Source of the DNA: Photorhabdus khanii NC19
GTDB lineage: Bacteria > Pseudomonadota > Gammaproteobacteria > Enterobacterales > Enterobacteriaceae
Direction: 5' to 3'
DNA length: 64,000 nt
Assembly (NCBI RefSeq): GCF_000517265.1
Contig: NZ_AYSJ01000013.1
Span: 289,859-353,858, forward strand
A model generated the notes under the pieces. That model searched no databases and was not told the DNA's origin. It worked only from the letters and a program-made list of their open reading frames with translations. The translations under genes and the position numbers were made by a program. This document shows, in pieces, positions 8,422 to 17,012 of this stretch (within the stretch, counting starts at the first letter, position 1; each line of letters starts with the position of its first letter).

Positions 8422-8770
8422 AATAGCTCCTCATCTTTTAATTAATTTACTTGGCTCAATAGCCCCACCTTGCTTATTATCTCTTTTTCACAGTATACAA
8501 CCATAATCGGATTACCGCTAACTATTTGCCAAAATTGCTTCATGTTTGCCACATTTCTAAAAAAATAACAGAGAAATTCGGGAGTTTAATTAAGACAAGC
8601 GCAAAATATTCACCTGATGAAAAATTATTGTAAGCACCGATATCAATATTAAAATAATATACAGTAAGATTATCCCCATGTGCGAATAAAAAAGTGATGC
8701 ACACAAAGTGTTGCATGTAACGTTTTTTTGGTTATATTATGAACATGGTTACATGTCACGAGGATGAGAG
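8422..8770. other. AT-rich intergenic region, divergent promoters
   Basis: This 349-bp gap lies between the 177-residue gene (leftward) and the antitoxin gene (rightward). It holds the antitoxin promoter and inverted repeat described at 8712-8755. I see no gene or RNA in the rest. Confidence 0.5.
8712..8755 (+). promoter_or_regulatory. Promoter with flanking inverted repeat for the antitoxin locus
   Basis: A -35-like TTGCAT (8712-8717) and a -10-like TATTAT (8735-8740) are separated by 17 bp. The 8-bp arms CATGTAAC (8714-8721) and GTTACATG (8748-8755) are exact reverse complements that bracket the -10 region, the usual layout of an antitoxin operator. The antitoxin start is 16 bp further on. 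Confidence 0.45.
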
Positions 8771-8989
8771 ATGAATAAGGTTGCAGATCGTGTAAAAAAA
8801 CACAGACAACAACTTAGGAAGTCAGGGTTAAGGCCCATTCAAATATGGGTGCCTGATACACGCCTTCCTCATTTTAAAGAAGAGTGCCGGCGTCAAAGCC
8901 ATCTGGCTACAGCAATACAAGACAAGGAAACGGATGCACTATTAGAAGGTGCGATGAATGAACTGGCTGATTCAGGAGACTGGGAGTGA
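8771..8989 (+). CDS. MazE-like antitoxin (DUF3018 type)
   Basis: The 72-residue protein has the DUF3018 pattern VADRVKKHRQQLRKSGLRPIQIWVPDTR, found in small antitoxins encoded before MazF/PemK toxins, and ends with the acidic segment ELADSGDWE that would bind the toxin. The basic N-terminal part should bind DNA and autorepress. The start at ATG 8771 follows CGAGGATGAGAG. Its stop overlaps the GTG start of a MazF-type gene by the usual GTGA arrangement, but that toxin gene is deleted internally, so the antitoxin is now an orphan. Confidence 0.8.
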   Translation: MNKVADRVKKHRQQLRKSGLRPIQIWVPDTRLPHFKEECRRQSHLATAIQDKETDALLEGAMNELADSGDWE

Positions 8990-9190
8990 AGCGGGGAGAC
9001 TTAATAACTCTTCCGGGTGACAATTAAACCTTTCCCTGAAACAAATCTTGAAAAATTGTCACAAGTCATGATTGATAAGGCAATGACTGTCCCGAAAGAA
9101 AAAGCCGGAGCAGTATTTGGTAAACTGGATTACGCGACGATGCAGCAAGTGGATCGCTGTTTGGCCTTGTTTTTAGGTATCGCAAAATAA
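8986..9190 (+). pseudogene. MazF/PemK-type toxin remnant with internal deletion
   Basis: GTG 8986 opens the frame V-K-R-G-D-L-I-T-L-P-G-D, the standard MazF N-terminus, which runs to a stop at 9025-9027. From 9017 a second frame, open to TAA 9188-9190, reads TIKPFPETNLEKLSQVMIDKAMTV... and ends in CLALFLGIAK, the standard MazF C-terminus. About 45-50 central residues, including most of the RNase core, are missing and the two ends are out of frame. The gene is therefore dead while its antitoxin remains intact. The deletion boundary lies at about 9016-9020 (GGTGACAATT). Confidence 0.8.
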
Positions 9191-9249
9191 GAAAATTATC
9201 ATCGTAGACTGCTTGCAAAATAGCTTTAAACTCATTTCCGATTTTTCAC

Positions 9250-9271
9250 AAAAGGCGACGTATACGTCGCC
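9250..9271 (-). terminator. Rho-independent terminator of the Rhs operon
   Basis: On the minus strand GGCGACG-TATA-CGTCGCC is followed at once by TTTT. The 7-bp GC-rich stem (9254-9271) lies 35 bp after the stop of the Rhs gene and is correctly oriented to end leftward transcription. Confidence 0.75.
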
Positions 9272-9305
9272 CAATAGTTGTTATTTCGTTCAGCCCGCAG
9301 AATCC

Positions 9306-12300
9306 TTATATCGTCAAACGCCCTCGCAACACATTACGGGTTTCAATGGACGATTCACTAAAGAGATTCCCGGTACTATTGCGGAATGCCTGGTTCACCT
9401 CAACAGCCCGAACAGCTGGATGAACATTCACGGCTTCCGGCTCCAGTTGGGTGAAACGGGATAAAGTATAGGCTTCACTTCCTTCAGAAGTACCCGATGA
9501 TGAACTCAGCTCCCAGGTTTGATTGTTTACTGAATAAACAGAACGTGCGAGGTTTATCAACCCTGTGGTTGTCGCCACAGTACCAAAACCTACCGATACC
9601 CATCCCAGGATATTAGCTGCATTCGCATTGCTGTCTGCAACAGCAGAAGCGGCTATCCCGGTAGAGAGCGACACCGCATTTGTACCCAATGATACTGCGG
9701 ATAAGGCAATATCCCAGCGCTTGCTGGCACGGCTGGAAACCTGACCAAATTCAATAGGTACTGATCCAATAACACCCGCACTGGTTGCTTGAGCACCCCC
9801 CCTTGCTGATTTCGCCAGCGAAGTGGCAAATGTCGTCGCGCCGATGCCAAAACTAAAAATCCCTAACCCAAGACTTACCCAATTTAATATCCCTGACGTT
9901 TTCGGATCTTGTTCCGCTATTGCTGTTGACGCAATCCCTATCGTATCAGCAGCTAATCCAATTACGGTCGCGGTGACAGCAACTGCGCTGGTGGAAGCAA
10001 TAGCACCGATAATACCGCCACCAGCAATCAAACCAGCACTAATCGCAGCCCCAGCCCCCAGTGATACAATGCCGACAATGATACCAATTGCACCTAATAT
10101 AATGCCTAATATCCCCCCTGCACTCATATGCCCATTCAAATCAATCCGGTTTATCGGATCTCCCTGGCAATAAGTATAGGGATTAACCCCTCCCCGGCCA
10201 AAAGGACTCCAGCTATCCGGGCTATGAAATCTCATTAAAACCGGATTGAAAACACGATACCCATTACCTAAAAAATACCATCCTGTTACCGGATCGATCT
10301 GCGCACCATTTAAACCGGGTAACGAAGAAATTAAGCTCCTGAAACCGTAAGGTGTATAGGATAAAGAGGTCAATTCTCTTTCGTTCTGATTCGCCACAAC
10401 GGTGTTATTGCAGTCATTACCATATTGATAGTAACTTGATTGACCTTTTATTGTGCTCTGGTGACCAAGCCGTTGTTGATCACTACTCAGCCAGGTAATC
10501 GCTTCATCACCCAATTGAGCATTAGTCACTTTACCTGAAGCATAGTGCTGACGATTAACTGTACTGTTCGCTAAAATCTGTGTTGTCAACTTATTCAGTG
10601 CATCATACTGGTAACTGCATATCAGGTTACCTTTACCGTCTTTGACTTGTGATAAGCGATTATTCTGGTCGTAAATGAGAGTCTGACCTTTTTCATCTCG
10701 TATCAGGTTACCGTTAGCATCATAACTTAGCTCTATCTGATGCTTATCGCTGGTAATACGAATAAGTTGGGTCGGATCGACCTTACTGAAATGATAATTG
10801 ATTGTCTCCTTACCATCCCGGTATGTATTATCGAGCTGCTTGATATTTCCCCATTGATCATAATGATAAATTTGTTGATTTAACACACGGCCGGTATGAT
10901 CAACCGGTGATTGTTCTCCCTCACATTGGTATTGGCTTAAACGCTGATTACTATCATATTGATAGAGTTCATTTTTCATCACCACCCCATCGATGGAGGT
11001 GATACGTTGGTTGATTTGATTATTCTTGGTATAACTCAGTGTAATAACTTGTATTGCAAAATCACTGACTAGCGTACGTTTTATTTCCCGACCAAAAACA
11101 TCGTATTCGAGTTTTGTCACTAATTGGGATAATGATGTCGTGTCCGTTGTTGTTGTGGTCACCAGTCGCCCAACCTGATCATATTCAAATGTCGCATCCT
11201 GTGGACCTTGCTGAGTTTTGGCTAATTTCCCCTGAGCATCGTAGCTATAAACATGATCATGACCAAAACTATCTTTATGACGCTGAATCAAGCCAGACAT
11301 CGTATAAAGATAATCGCCTGATGAAATCGGTTTATTCCCCTGCGACAATGATTCTCGTTGTAATACACCAGACGGGAAATAACTATAATTACTCTGGGAC
11401 GCAGTGTCTGACGCAGATAATAAAGCGCCCGTTTTTGTATGGTAACGAAAATTTTGCTGGCTTGTTTCTGTCGCAAATTTGGACATGACACTGCCAAGAT
11501 GGTACAGATAGTCTATATTTTGCTTGGCATGTGCAGGCGTAATGGATTGAATAGGTTTATCACCTTGAGGCCCATATACATATTCTGATTTACGACCACC
11601 AACCGTATCGTTTACTACACGCCCAAGGCCATCATAGGTTATCGCGCCCAACTGTGTTCCATTGACATGCAGTGCAGAGATTAATTCTTCATGGCTAAAA
11701 CCAGCAAAAGTGGATTCTAATAGGGTCCCATCCGGAAGCGTTTTTTTCACCACACGATCAAACACATCGTAAGCTATTTGTGTGGCATGGCCTTCCGCAT
11801 CAGTTTCAGTCACATTGCGGCCAAATCCATCATAATGATAGGTACGAGAACTGTATACAGTGTCATCAGGATAGACAACTTTGATAGAACCTGGCTGGTC
11901 AAAGTTATTTTGCTGAATATTTAACATCCCCTGTCCTTTCACTCCCTGCGTAATCGTCCTTGCAACAGGATTATGGATTTCCAGTTCTATCCGACCATCG
12001 CTGTATTCAGTACTGTAACGGTTTCCCCAGCCATCATATTGATAGGTTTTCGTTGTGACCAAAGGCGTCGTCAGGCGGGTCAGAGGATTAGAAGCTAAAT
12101 CCCATAACCAATCATTTGTGGTTTCTTTAGCCAATTGCCCCAAAGCATCATATTGTCTGGCAAGTACTTGACGATATGTACCCTGATAAATTCCCGATGT
12201 GCCCCAAGTATCGTCATCATCTTGCTCTTCAATTGTACTAATACGCCCCATACCATCGTAATGGGTTTTACGTCTGACACCTTGAGAATCAATTTCTATC

Positions 12301-14183
12301 ATCACTGGCCAGAAACTATTCTCATCTCCACCGGGATATTGATAAGCATAACCACGGTTAATCTCTTTTGTCGTCCCAGGGTCGATAGTTTGTTCAGTAA
12401 TTCGGCCTAAAAGATCATAGGATTGGTCCGTAATGACATGATTTACATCAACCTTGCGAAGCTGCCGCTGTGTATAAATAGAGGTCACATTTTTCGATTG
12501 CATTTTTGCACCATCAAACCCCGTTACCGTGGCGGTTGTGGTAATGGTGCTTGTTGAATATTCATATTTAAATGCTGTTACCGTTGACTGATTATTCTGT
12601 ACAGAAGATACTTTCTCCAACAAACCATGCGTCTTACTTGCAGGTGAATTAATATAGGTAAAAGTTCGTACTATTTTGCTATCGACTGTTTCTGAAGCTT
12701 TACAGATATATTCTTTAATATAAGCACCGGTAAAAGTTGGCAGCTTCTTGTATGTGTAGTGAGTCACTTTATCCGCTACCTTCTGCGAGGCGTCGAGCGA
12801 TCCTTTTTGCGTAATTGATTTTAAAAGCCGGGAAAAACCCAATGGATCAGCAGGGCAATTATTTCCATCCCCGTTGACAGGATAATAAACGTATTCTTTC
12901 TGTATCCCACTTGTTTCAGTGACACGTAAGGTATTGCCCCAATCATCAGTGACAATATTGACCACCTCTTCCCGTGAGGTATTTGCCTGTAGGTCAGTAT
13001 AATGTGTTACCACACGCGCTGGTTGCTGTAAATTTTCGGGTTGTTCAGAGAAACTTTTCGACAGATCTTCATTATATTTAATTTCCGTTGTAATTCTTTT
13101 ATTGTCCTGGGTTTTGGCTTCCTTGGTCATCAAATGGAACTTATTAAACACTCTTTCCGTTGATGAAACTGTTTTTGTACCATCTAAAACACGTTCAATT
13201 GATGAATAATTATATATCCCAGTGACCAAATATAAATTATCTTGACTGGAATCAATGCTTGTCCGACCAGAAGAGTATCCCAAAAAATTATGTACCGAGC
13301 TGTATTCATAGGATTTTCTAATTGCCGGTTGCCCATTGCCAGGTTGGATAGTCAATGCAGCAGCATAAGGAATATATTCGGTATCTGTTACTTTATGTCC
13401 ATTTTCTTTATAACTCACCAGTTCAATATAACCGGTTGGCGTACGAAAATTATCTATAACCGGAAATATACCCTGCAACATTTTATAGGTGATTTTAAAT
13501 CTTGCAGAATCAATAGGGCCTGAAGCATCATAAGGCACCGTCACGGTGATCAGATAATCATTCCGATAATCGAATGATATTCTCGCAGTGATATTATTAT
13601 CATCAGGGTATTCAACTGAGGTACAATTAATTCCATCGTAATTGAGTTTAAGATAGTTTTTTCCAGTTGCACGATATTTTATTTCGGACAATGCAACCCT
13701 TGAGTTATAAATGAAATCAAATGCTTCACCGTCAGGAAATTCAATTGCGGTGGTTTTTGCAATGTCACTTGATCCAATTCGTTTAAGTATCTCTATAACA
13801 CCATTCTTATTATAAACATAGAAAATATTACTATCAAATTTATGTACACGGAGATCTTTTAATTTTTTATCTTTAAAGCTGATATCATGACCATTAGGAG
13901 GAAGTGGTTTACATTTAAATTGTTCCCCATTTGCCCGGCTAAATGTTAATGTTTTTACATCCAATGTGGTTGATGAGAATCGCCAGCCAATACCGAACCC
14001 ATTATTTAAAGTCGTTAATGGTGAAAATGATAGACTCAGTGCTTGCTCCAGATTACCCACATTATTTGGTCTTAACGTGATAATATTGATATTTGCACTA
14101 TATTGACCTGTTCTGGGATCGACACCGGTGTTAATATAAGATCCAAAATTAAAGGCATTGGAGTATATATCGTCAACTTTCAT
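9306..14183 (-). CDS. Giant Rhs/YD-repeat protein (TccC/SpvB-like core) with hydrophobic C-terminal tail
   Basis: The 1625-residue protein starts at ATG 14183 (AGGAAA 8 nt upstream). About residues 1-560 form a beta-rich N-terminal part. Residues from about 580 to 1250 contain at least fifteen YD repeats (YDLLGR, YDGMGR, YDALGQ and others), the shell-forming repeats of Rhs and Tc C-subunits. The Rhs-associated core follows: TGWYFLGNGYRVFNP, RFHSPDSWSPFGRGG, GDPINRIDLNGH, ending near residue 1350, where self-cleavage occurs in relatives. The remaining 275 or so residues are Gly/Ala/Ile-rich with several hydrophobic helices and an internal duplication, and would be the encapsulated payload or a membrane-inserting segment. 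No N-terminal signal peptide is visible and no tcaABC or VgrG gene is near. It is the last gene of an array that also encodes a ketosynthase, a hotdog protein and an ACP. Confidence 0.85.
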   Translation of the reverse strand: MKVDDIYSNAFNFGSYINTGVDPRTGQYSANINIITLRPNNVGNLEQALSLSFSPLTTLNNGFGIGWRFSSTTLDVKTLTFSRANGEQFKCKPLPPNGHDISFKDKKLKDLRVHKFDSNIFYVYNKNGVIEILKRIGSSDIAKTTAIEFPDGEAFDFIYNSRVALSEIKYRATGKNYLKLNYDGINCTSVEYPDDNNITARISFDYRNDYLITVTVPYDASGPIDSARFKITYKMLQGIFPVIDNFRTPTGYIELVSYKENGHKVTDTEYIPYAAALTIQPGNGQPAIRKSYEYSSVHNFLGYSSGRTSIDSSQDNLYLVTGIYNYSSIERVLDGTKTVSSTERVFNKFHLMTKEAKTQDNKRITTEIKYNEDLSKSFSEQPENLQQPARVVTHYTDLQANTSREEVVNIVTDDWGNTLRVTETSGIQKEYVYYPVNGDGNNCPADPLGFSRLLKSITQKGSLDASQKVADKVTHYTYKKLPTFTGAYIKEYICKASETVDSKIVRTFTYINSPASKTHGLLEKVSSVQNNQSTVTAFKYEYSTSTITTTATVTGFDGAKMQSKNVTSIYTQRQLRKVDVNHVITDQSYDLLGRITEQTIDPGTTKEINRGYAYQYPGGDENSFWPVMIEIDSQGVRRKTHYDGMGRISTIEEQDDDDTWGTSGIYQGTYRQVLARQYDALGQLAKETTNDWLWDLASNPLTRLTTPLVTTKTYQYDGWGNRYSTEYSDGRIELEIHNPVARTITQGVKGQGMLNIQQNNFDQPGSIKVVYPDDTVYSSRTYHYDGFGRNVTETDAEGHATQIAYDVFDRVVKKTLPDGTLLESTFAGFSHEELISALHVNGTQLGAITYDGLGRVVNDTVGGRKSEYVYGPQGDKPIQSITPAHAKQNIDYLYHLGSVMSKFATETSQQNFRYHTKTGALLSASDTASQSNYSYFPSGVLQRESLSQGNKPISSGDYLYTMSGLIQRHKDSFGHDHVYSYDAQGKLAKTQQGPQDATFEYDQVGRLVTTTTTDTTSLSQLVTKLEYDVFGREIKRTLVSDFAIQVITLSYTKNNQINQRITSIDGVVMKNELYQYDSNQRLSQYQCEGEQSPVDHTGRVLNQQIYHYDQWGNIKQLDNTYRDGKETINYHFSKVDPTQLIRITSDKHQIELSYDANGNLIRDEKGQTLIYDQNNRLSQVKDGKGNLICSYQYDALNKLTTQILANSTVNRQHYASGKVTNAQLGDEAITWLSSDQQRLGHQSTIKGQSSYYQYGNDCNNTVVANQNERELTSLSYTPYGFRSLISSLPGLNGAQIDPVTGWYFLGNGYRVFNPVLMRFHSPDSWSPFGRGGVNPYTYCQGDPINRIDLNGHMSAGGILGIILGAIGIIVGIVSLGAGAAISAGLIAGGGIIGAIASTSAVAVTATVIGLAADTIGIASTAIAEQDPKTSGILNWVSLGLGIFSFGIGATTFATSLAKSARGGAQATSAGVIGSVPIEFGQVSSRASKRWDIALSAVSLGTNAVSLSTGIAASAVADSNANAANILGWVSVGFGTVATTTGLINLARSVYSVNNQTWELSSSSGTSEGSEAYTLSRFTQLEPEAVNVHPAVRAVEVNQAFRNSTGNLFSESSIETRNVLRGRLTI

Positions 14184-14318
14184 TTTAAATTTCCTGTTTA
14201 ATTAAGGTTATAGTCAGGTAAAATATTCTTATTTATCAATTTACGGACGACAACAGATACTAAATTGCCGGTAAACGCAAAAGTGATTACCAGCAATAAA
14301 TAGAGTTGGAAAATTAAC

Positions 14319-15335
14319 TTATATTCTCGTTATTCTCAGTTCACGTCCTGTATTAAAAGATGATATTTTAAATTTATGTTGGCAACCGTAATTATCAATA
14401 ATTGAGACTTCGTAGCCTTGATCATGATGACTACTCGTCCATGAACACCCCGTAACCTGGAGTACTTCAGCCGCAAGCTGAGTGTCTGGAATAGTCACAG
14501 AATAAGAATGGTCAATAACACATCCTCCATTCACATTATCACGTGCATTTACAGATGAAGTTCCTCGTTTAAATACTCTTCCTCTTGTCAGGAATCGTTC
14601 ATTTGATGAGTCTTTACCAAGAGCATATATGCGATTAACTGTCCTGTCATTCCCCTCAAAAATCCTCAAATTATAGGGTAATGTCCATGTGTAAAGATTG
14701 ATTGTCTGATGATGGGTATCTGATTTTGTAGGATTTTCTTCTTTGTCGGATAATTTATTTATTGATTCATGCAATTGATTGGCATTGATCGCATAAGGCA
14801 CGATGGCTTCTAATGAAATTTTACTGTCAAAAACATCATCACCAACTGACATATTGGTCGTTAGTGTACGTTTCCCTGTTGTATCTTCGAATGTCATTTT
14901 GGCCATCAACTGCTCTATTCCTGTTTTACCACTACTTACATAACGATAGATAATTTCAGGAACACTCTTAACATTCGCACTCTGTTCATTCTGTTGATGG
15001 TTTTCGTTTGTACAGCAATCGCCAGCATGATCTGTGACAGGCTCATCAAATGAAGCATTATAAGCACCATTCAATAACCCAAACACATATCTACCCCGAG
15101 TATCTGTTGTTGTCCATCCTGAAGGCATTTTTAATTGATCATAGCTCAGGCTATCACTTAATGCCGCCACCTGAATCGATCTTTTTTCAGCATCGCTAAG
15201 CGCTATCTTTACCCAATTATTGCCATTATATTCCTGCTTAAGTACAGAAATTTTTACCATGGATTGATGACGCCCATTAGCATAAAAACGGTTATCAGTT
15301 CTCTCAATAGTAAATGTTGTGATTTTCTTTGCCAT
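14319..15335 (-). CDS. Uncharacterised 338-residue protein of the Rhs operon
   Basis: I do not recognise this protein. The start is ATG 15335, behind GGAGGG 5 nt upstream; a TTG 12 nt earlier is unlikely. The first 100 residues look beta-rich (KKITTFTIERTDNRFYANGRHQSMVKISV, shown here only in part), and residues about 60-95 (PSGWTTTDTRGRYVFGL) resemble a carbohydrate-binding or Ig-like sandwich. A hydrophilic linker with HAGDCCTNENHQQNEQ follows. The C-terminal part is also beta-rich. There is no signal peptide. It lies 135 bp upstream of the Rhs gene and 21 bp downstream of another unknown gene on the same strand, so it probably acts with Rhs, for example as a chaperone, adaptor or second exported component; this is inference. 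Confidence 0.65.
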   Translation of the reverse strand: MAKKITTFTIERTDNRFYANGRHQSMVKISVLKQEYNGNNWVKIALSDAEKRSIQVAALSDSLSYDQLKMPSGWTTTDTRGRYVFGLLNGAYNASFDEPVTDHAGDCCTNENHQQNEQSANVKSVPEIIYRYVSSGKTGIEQLMAKMTFEDTTGKRTLTTNMSVGDDVFDSKISLEAIVPYAINANQLHESINKLSDKEENPTKSDTHHQTINLYTWTLPYNLRIFEGNDRTVNRIYALGKDSSNERFLTRGRVFKRGTSSVNARDNVNGGCVIDHSYSVTIPDTQLAAEVLQVTGCSWTSSHHDQGYEVSIIDNYGCQHKFKISSFNTGRELRITRI

Positions 15336-15356
15336 AATACCCTCCAATCTTGCGAA

Positions 15357-15917
15357 TTAGGCTGTAATAGAAATAATATCAAGTTCAAAGCCATAGAATG
15401 GCCCTTGTAGCTCAGGGATAATTCTAATGCGATAATGCCTTGATAATTCGTCATTAAATTCTTTCAGGGCATTCATAATAAATTCGCTGTATTTTCCTTG
15501 CGCAAAAAAGACGAATTGAGTGGTTGAGGGCGTGATAGAAACATATTTACAAAGTGCTTGACGTAACGTTTTAATAAATAGCGCACTATCTTCATCTAAT
15601 TCGAACAGTTTTCTATCTGTTGTTGTCCTATCCATATAATTACCTTCACCTAAACTATAAAGGTTTATTTCTCGATGGTCACGACGAAGTAAAAACTGTT
15701 TATTTATATCCAGATCAAATACTCTAGGTTCAACGGTTGGATCAAATAAATGTTTTGGAATAACAAATTCAATCAAGAAACGACGCTTATTAACAATAAT
15801 AGGCAGGTGCTCCAAACCAGCTGAGAAGTAACACAGATTCCCAACCCACGAAGAACCTTCTGTTTCTGAATATCCGGAATATAGAGCAGAAAATTTACTT
15901 TTTTCTATAATATTCAT
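15357..15917 (-). CDS. Uncharacterised 186-residue protein of the Rhs operon
   Basis: The family is not recognised. A strong AAGGAG site lies 5 nt before ATG 15917. The sequence is soluble-looking, with mixed alpha/beta pattern, no signal peptide and no membrane segment; a charged middle (HREINLYSLGEGNYMDRTTTDRK) separates two more hydrophobic halves. It is placed between the ACP gene (55 bp upstream) and the 338-residue gene (21 bp downstream), all leftward, which argues for one transcript from the ketosynthase gene to rhs. No catalytic motif is apparent. Confidence 0.6.
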   Translation of the reverse strand: MNIIEKSKFSALYSGYSETEGSSWVGNLCYFSAGLEHLPIIVNKRRFLIEFVIPKHLFDPTVEPRVFDLDINKQFLLRRDHREINLYSLGEGNYMDRTTTDRKLFELDEDSALFIKTLRQALCKYVSITPSTTQFVFFAQGKYSEFIMNALKEFNDELSRHYRIRIIPELQGPFYGFELDIISITA

Positions 15918-15972
15918 TATAACTCCTTAAATATTAGTGGTAGTAAAAAATAGTATTAAGTAAAAACTCAAA

Positions 15973-16218
15973 CTATAACTGTGATTTTACATAATGAGTA
16001 AGTTCATTTAATGTTAAAATAGAATGATTTGAAAAAAGTTCGGCTTTAATACTAATTCGATATATCTCCAATATAAACACTTGAATTTCCACATAGTCAA
16101 GACTATCAAATTTAAGCGAAACAAAAGAGGATTCTGGTGTTATTTCTGTCTCTTCTATATCTTTCATCATTAATATTCTATTTTTTACCTCAGTAAAAAT
16201 GTCACTTTGTGTAGGCAT
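15973..16218 (-). CDS. Acyl carrier protein
   Basis: The 81-residue protein has the four-helix ACP pattern with the phosphopantetheine attachment serine at Ser39 in FDSLDYVEIQ (consensus D-S-L). It would carry a growing or finished acyl chain as a thioester in the cytoplasm. An AAGGA site precedes ATG 16218. It lies 12 bp after the hotdog gene and is preceded by a ketosynthase, so the three form an elongation unit. It is distinct from the housekeeping AcpP in sequence, with a hydrophobic ILTLNELTHYV end. The partner could be an acyltransferase acting on the Rhs protein, or a free fatty-acid-like product; no acyltransferase is visible in the operon. Confidence 0.85.
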   Translation of the reverse strand: MPTQSDIFTEVKNRILMMKDIEETEITPESSFVSLKFDSLDYVEIQVFILEIYRISIKAELFSNHSILTLNELTHYVKSQL

Positions 16219-16230
16219 TCTTCATTCCTT

Positions 16231-17007
16231 TTATTCCATTTTAGAGATAATTGAAATCTTTGAAACAAAAATAGGATTTTCATTATATAAACATCGATAA
16301 TGAAAAATACGGACATAGTCTTTAGGACCATTTTTAATCAATAATGGAGGGTTTAATTCAATACAAATATTCGGCGAAGACAGTAATTCTGTGCTATAAA
16401 CAACCGTTTTCTTAATCTTTATCCCTTGCCCGGTATGTAAAGTAAAAGATCGGTTCAAATAATCGTTTAATTGATTAAAGTGGTAGTGTTCAAAATTAAG
16501 AAAACTTGTCGAATTAATGACAAAATGAAATGCAAGCGCATCCAGAAACCACCCAACAGAAGTAACACTGGGAAAATAATGTTTAAAGATGACATGTTTT
16601 TTATAAATATCTCTCTCGGTTATCGTTAGCTTTTGACAGTTATCCTGAATGACCCAATCTTCAATTGATGCCACTGTATTCTCTACACGGGTATTGCCGG
16701 ACAATGTGCTTTTCCTGCATGGATTTTCCAGTTTAAACGTTTTGCTTTTAGCATCAATGTTCAGTTGATGTGGTAATGCGGTATAAACATATTGACGGAA
16801 TAAAGCATCAATATTCAGTACCTCAGCGGAAAAAGCTGAAAATAATTGAGCAAATTGTTGCCGTACATAAAGAAGACTCAACATGCCTTGTACCGGATAT
16901 TGCTGCATATTGTGCAAAGACTCGCTTTTCTCTGGATAATGAATGGGGTTAAAATCCCCAGAGAAGTTCGACCAGTGTTTAATATCTTCTATTCCAAAAA
17001 TCAACAT
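16231..17007 (-). CDS. MaoC-like hotdog dehydratase/hydratase
   Basis: The 258-residue protein begins with FSGDFNPIHY, the hydratase 2 motif of MaoC-type hotdog enzymes, with Asp and His of the D-x4-H catalytic pair in the first 25 residues. Length fits a double-hotdog arrangement. Such enzymes hydrate or dehydrate 3-hydroxyacyl-ACP or -CoA. Only the first repeat shows the catalytic motif. I chose ATG 17007, 8 nt after AAGG; GTG 17016, overlapping the ketosynthase stop as GTGA, is possible and either way suggests translational coupling. With the ketosynthase and ACP it could support chain elongation and dehydration, though no ketoreductase is present locally, so that step would have to come from FabG. 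Confidence 0.75.
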   Translation of the reverse strand: MLIFGIEDIKHWSNFSGDFNPIHYPEKSESLHNMQQYPVQGMLSLLYVRQQFAQLFSAFSAEVLNIDALFRQYVYTALPHQLNIDAKSKTFKLENPCRKSTLSGNTRVENTVASIEDWVIQDNCQKLTITERDIYKKHVIFKHYFPSVTSVGWFLDALAFHFVINSTSFLNFEHYHFNQLNDYLNRSFTLHTGQGIKIKKTVVYSTELLSSPNICIELNPPLLIKNGPKDYVRIFHYRCLYNENPIFVSKISIISKME

Positions 17008-17012
17008 TTCGA

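Noticed and set aside
9823-10173. Rightward 116-codon frame opposite the Rhs tail
   Set aside because: It is the complement of the Gly/Ala-rich coding region; the apparent membrane-like composition comes from that repeat-rich sequence.
9306-14183. Complete Tc toxin locus (tcaABC/tccC)
   Set aside because: No A or B component is encoded nearby and the protein is much longer than TccC. Only the C-subunit-like YD-repeat core is shared.
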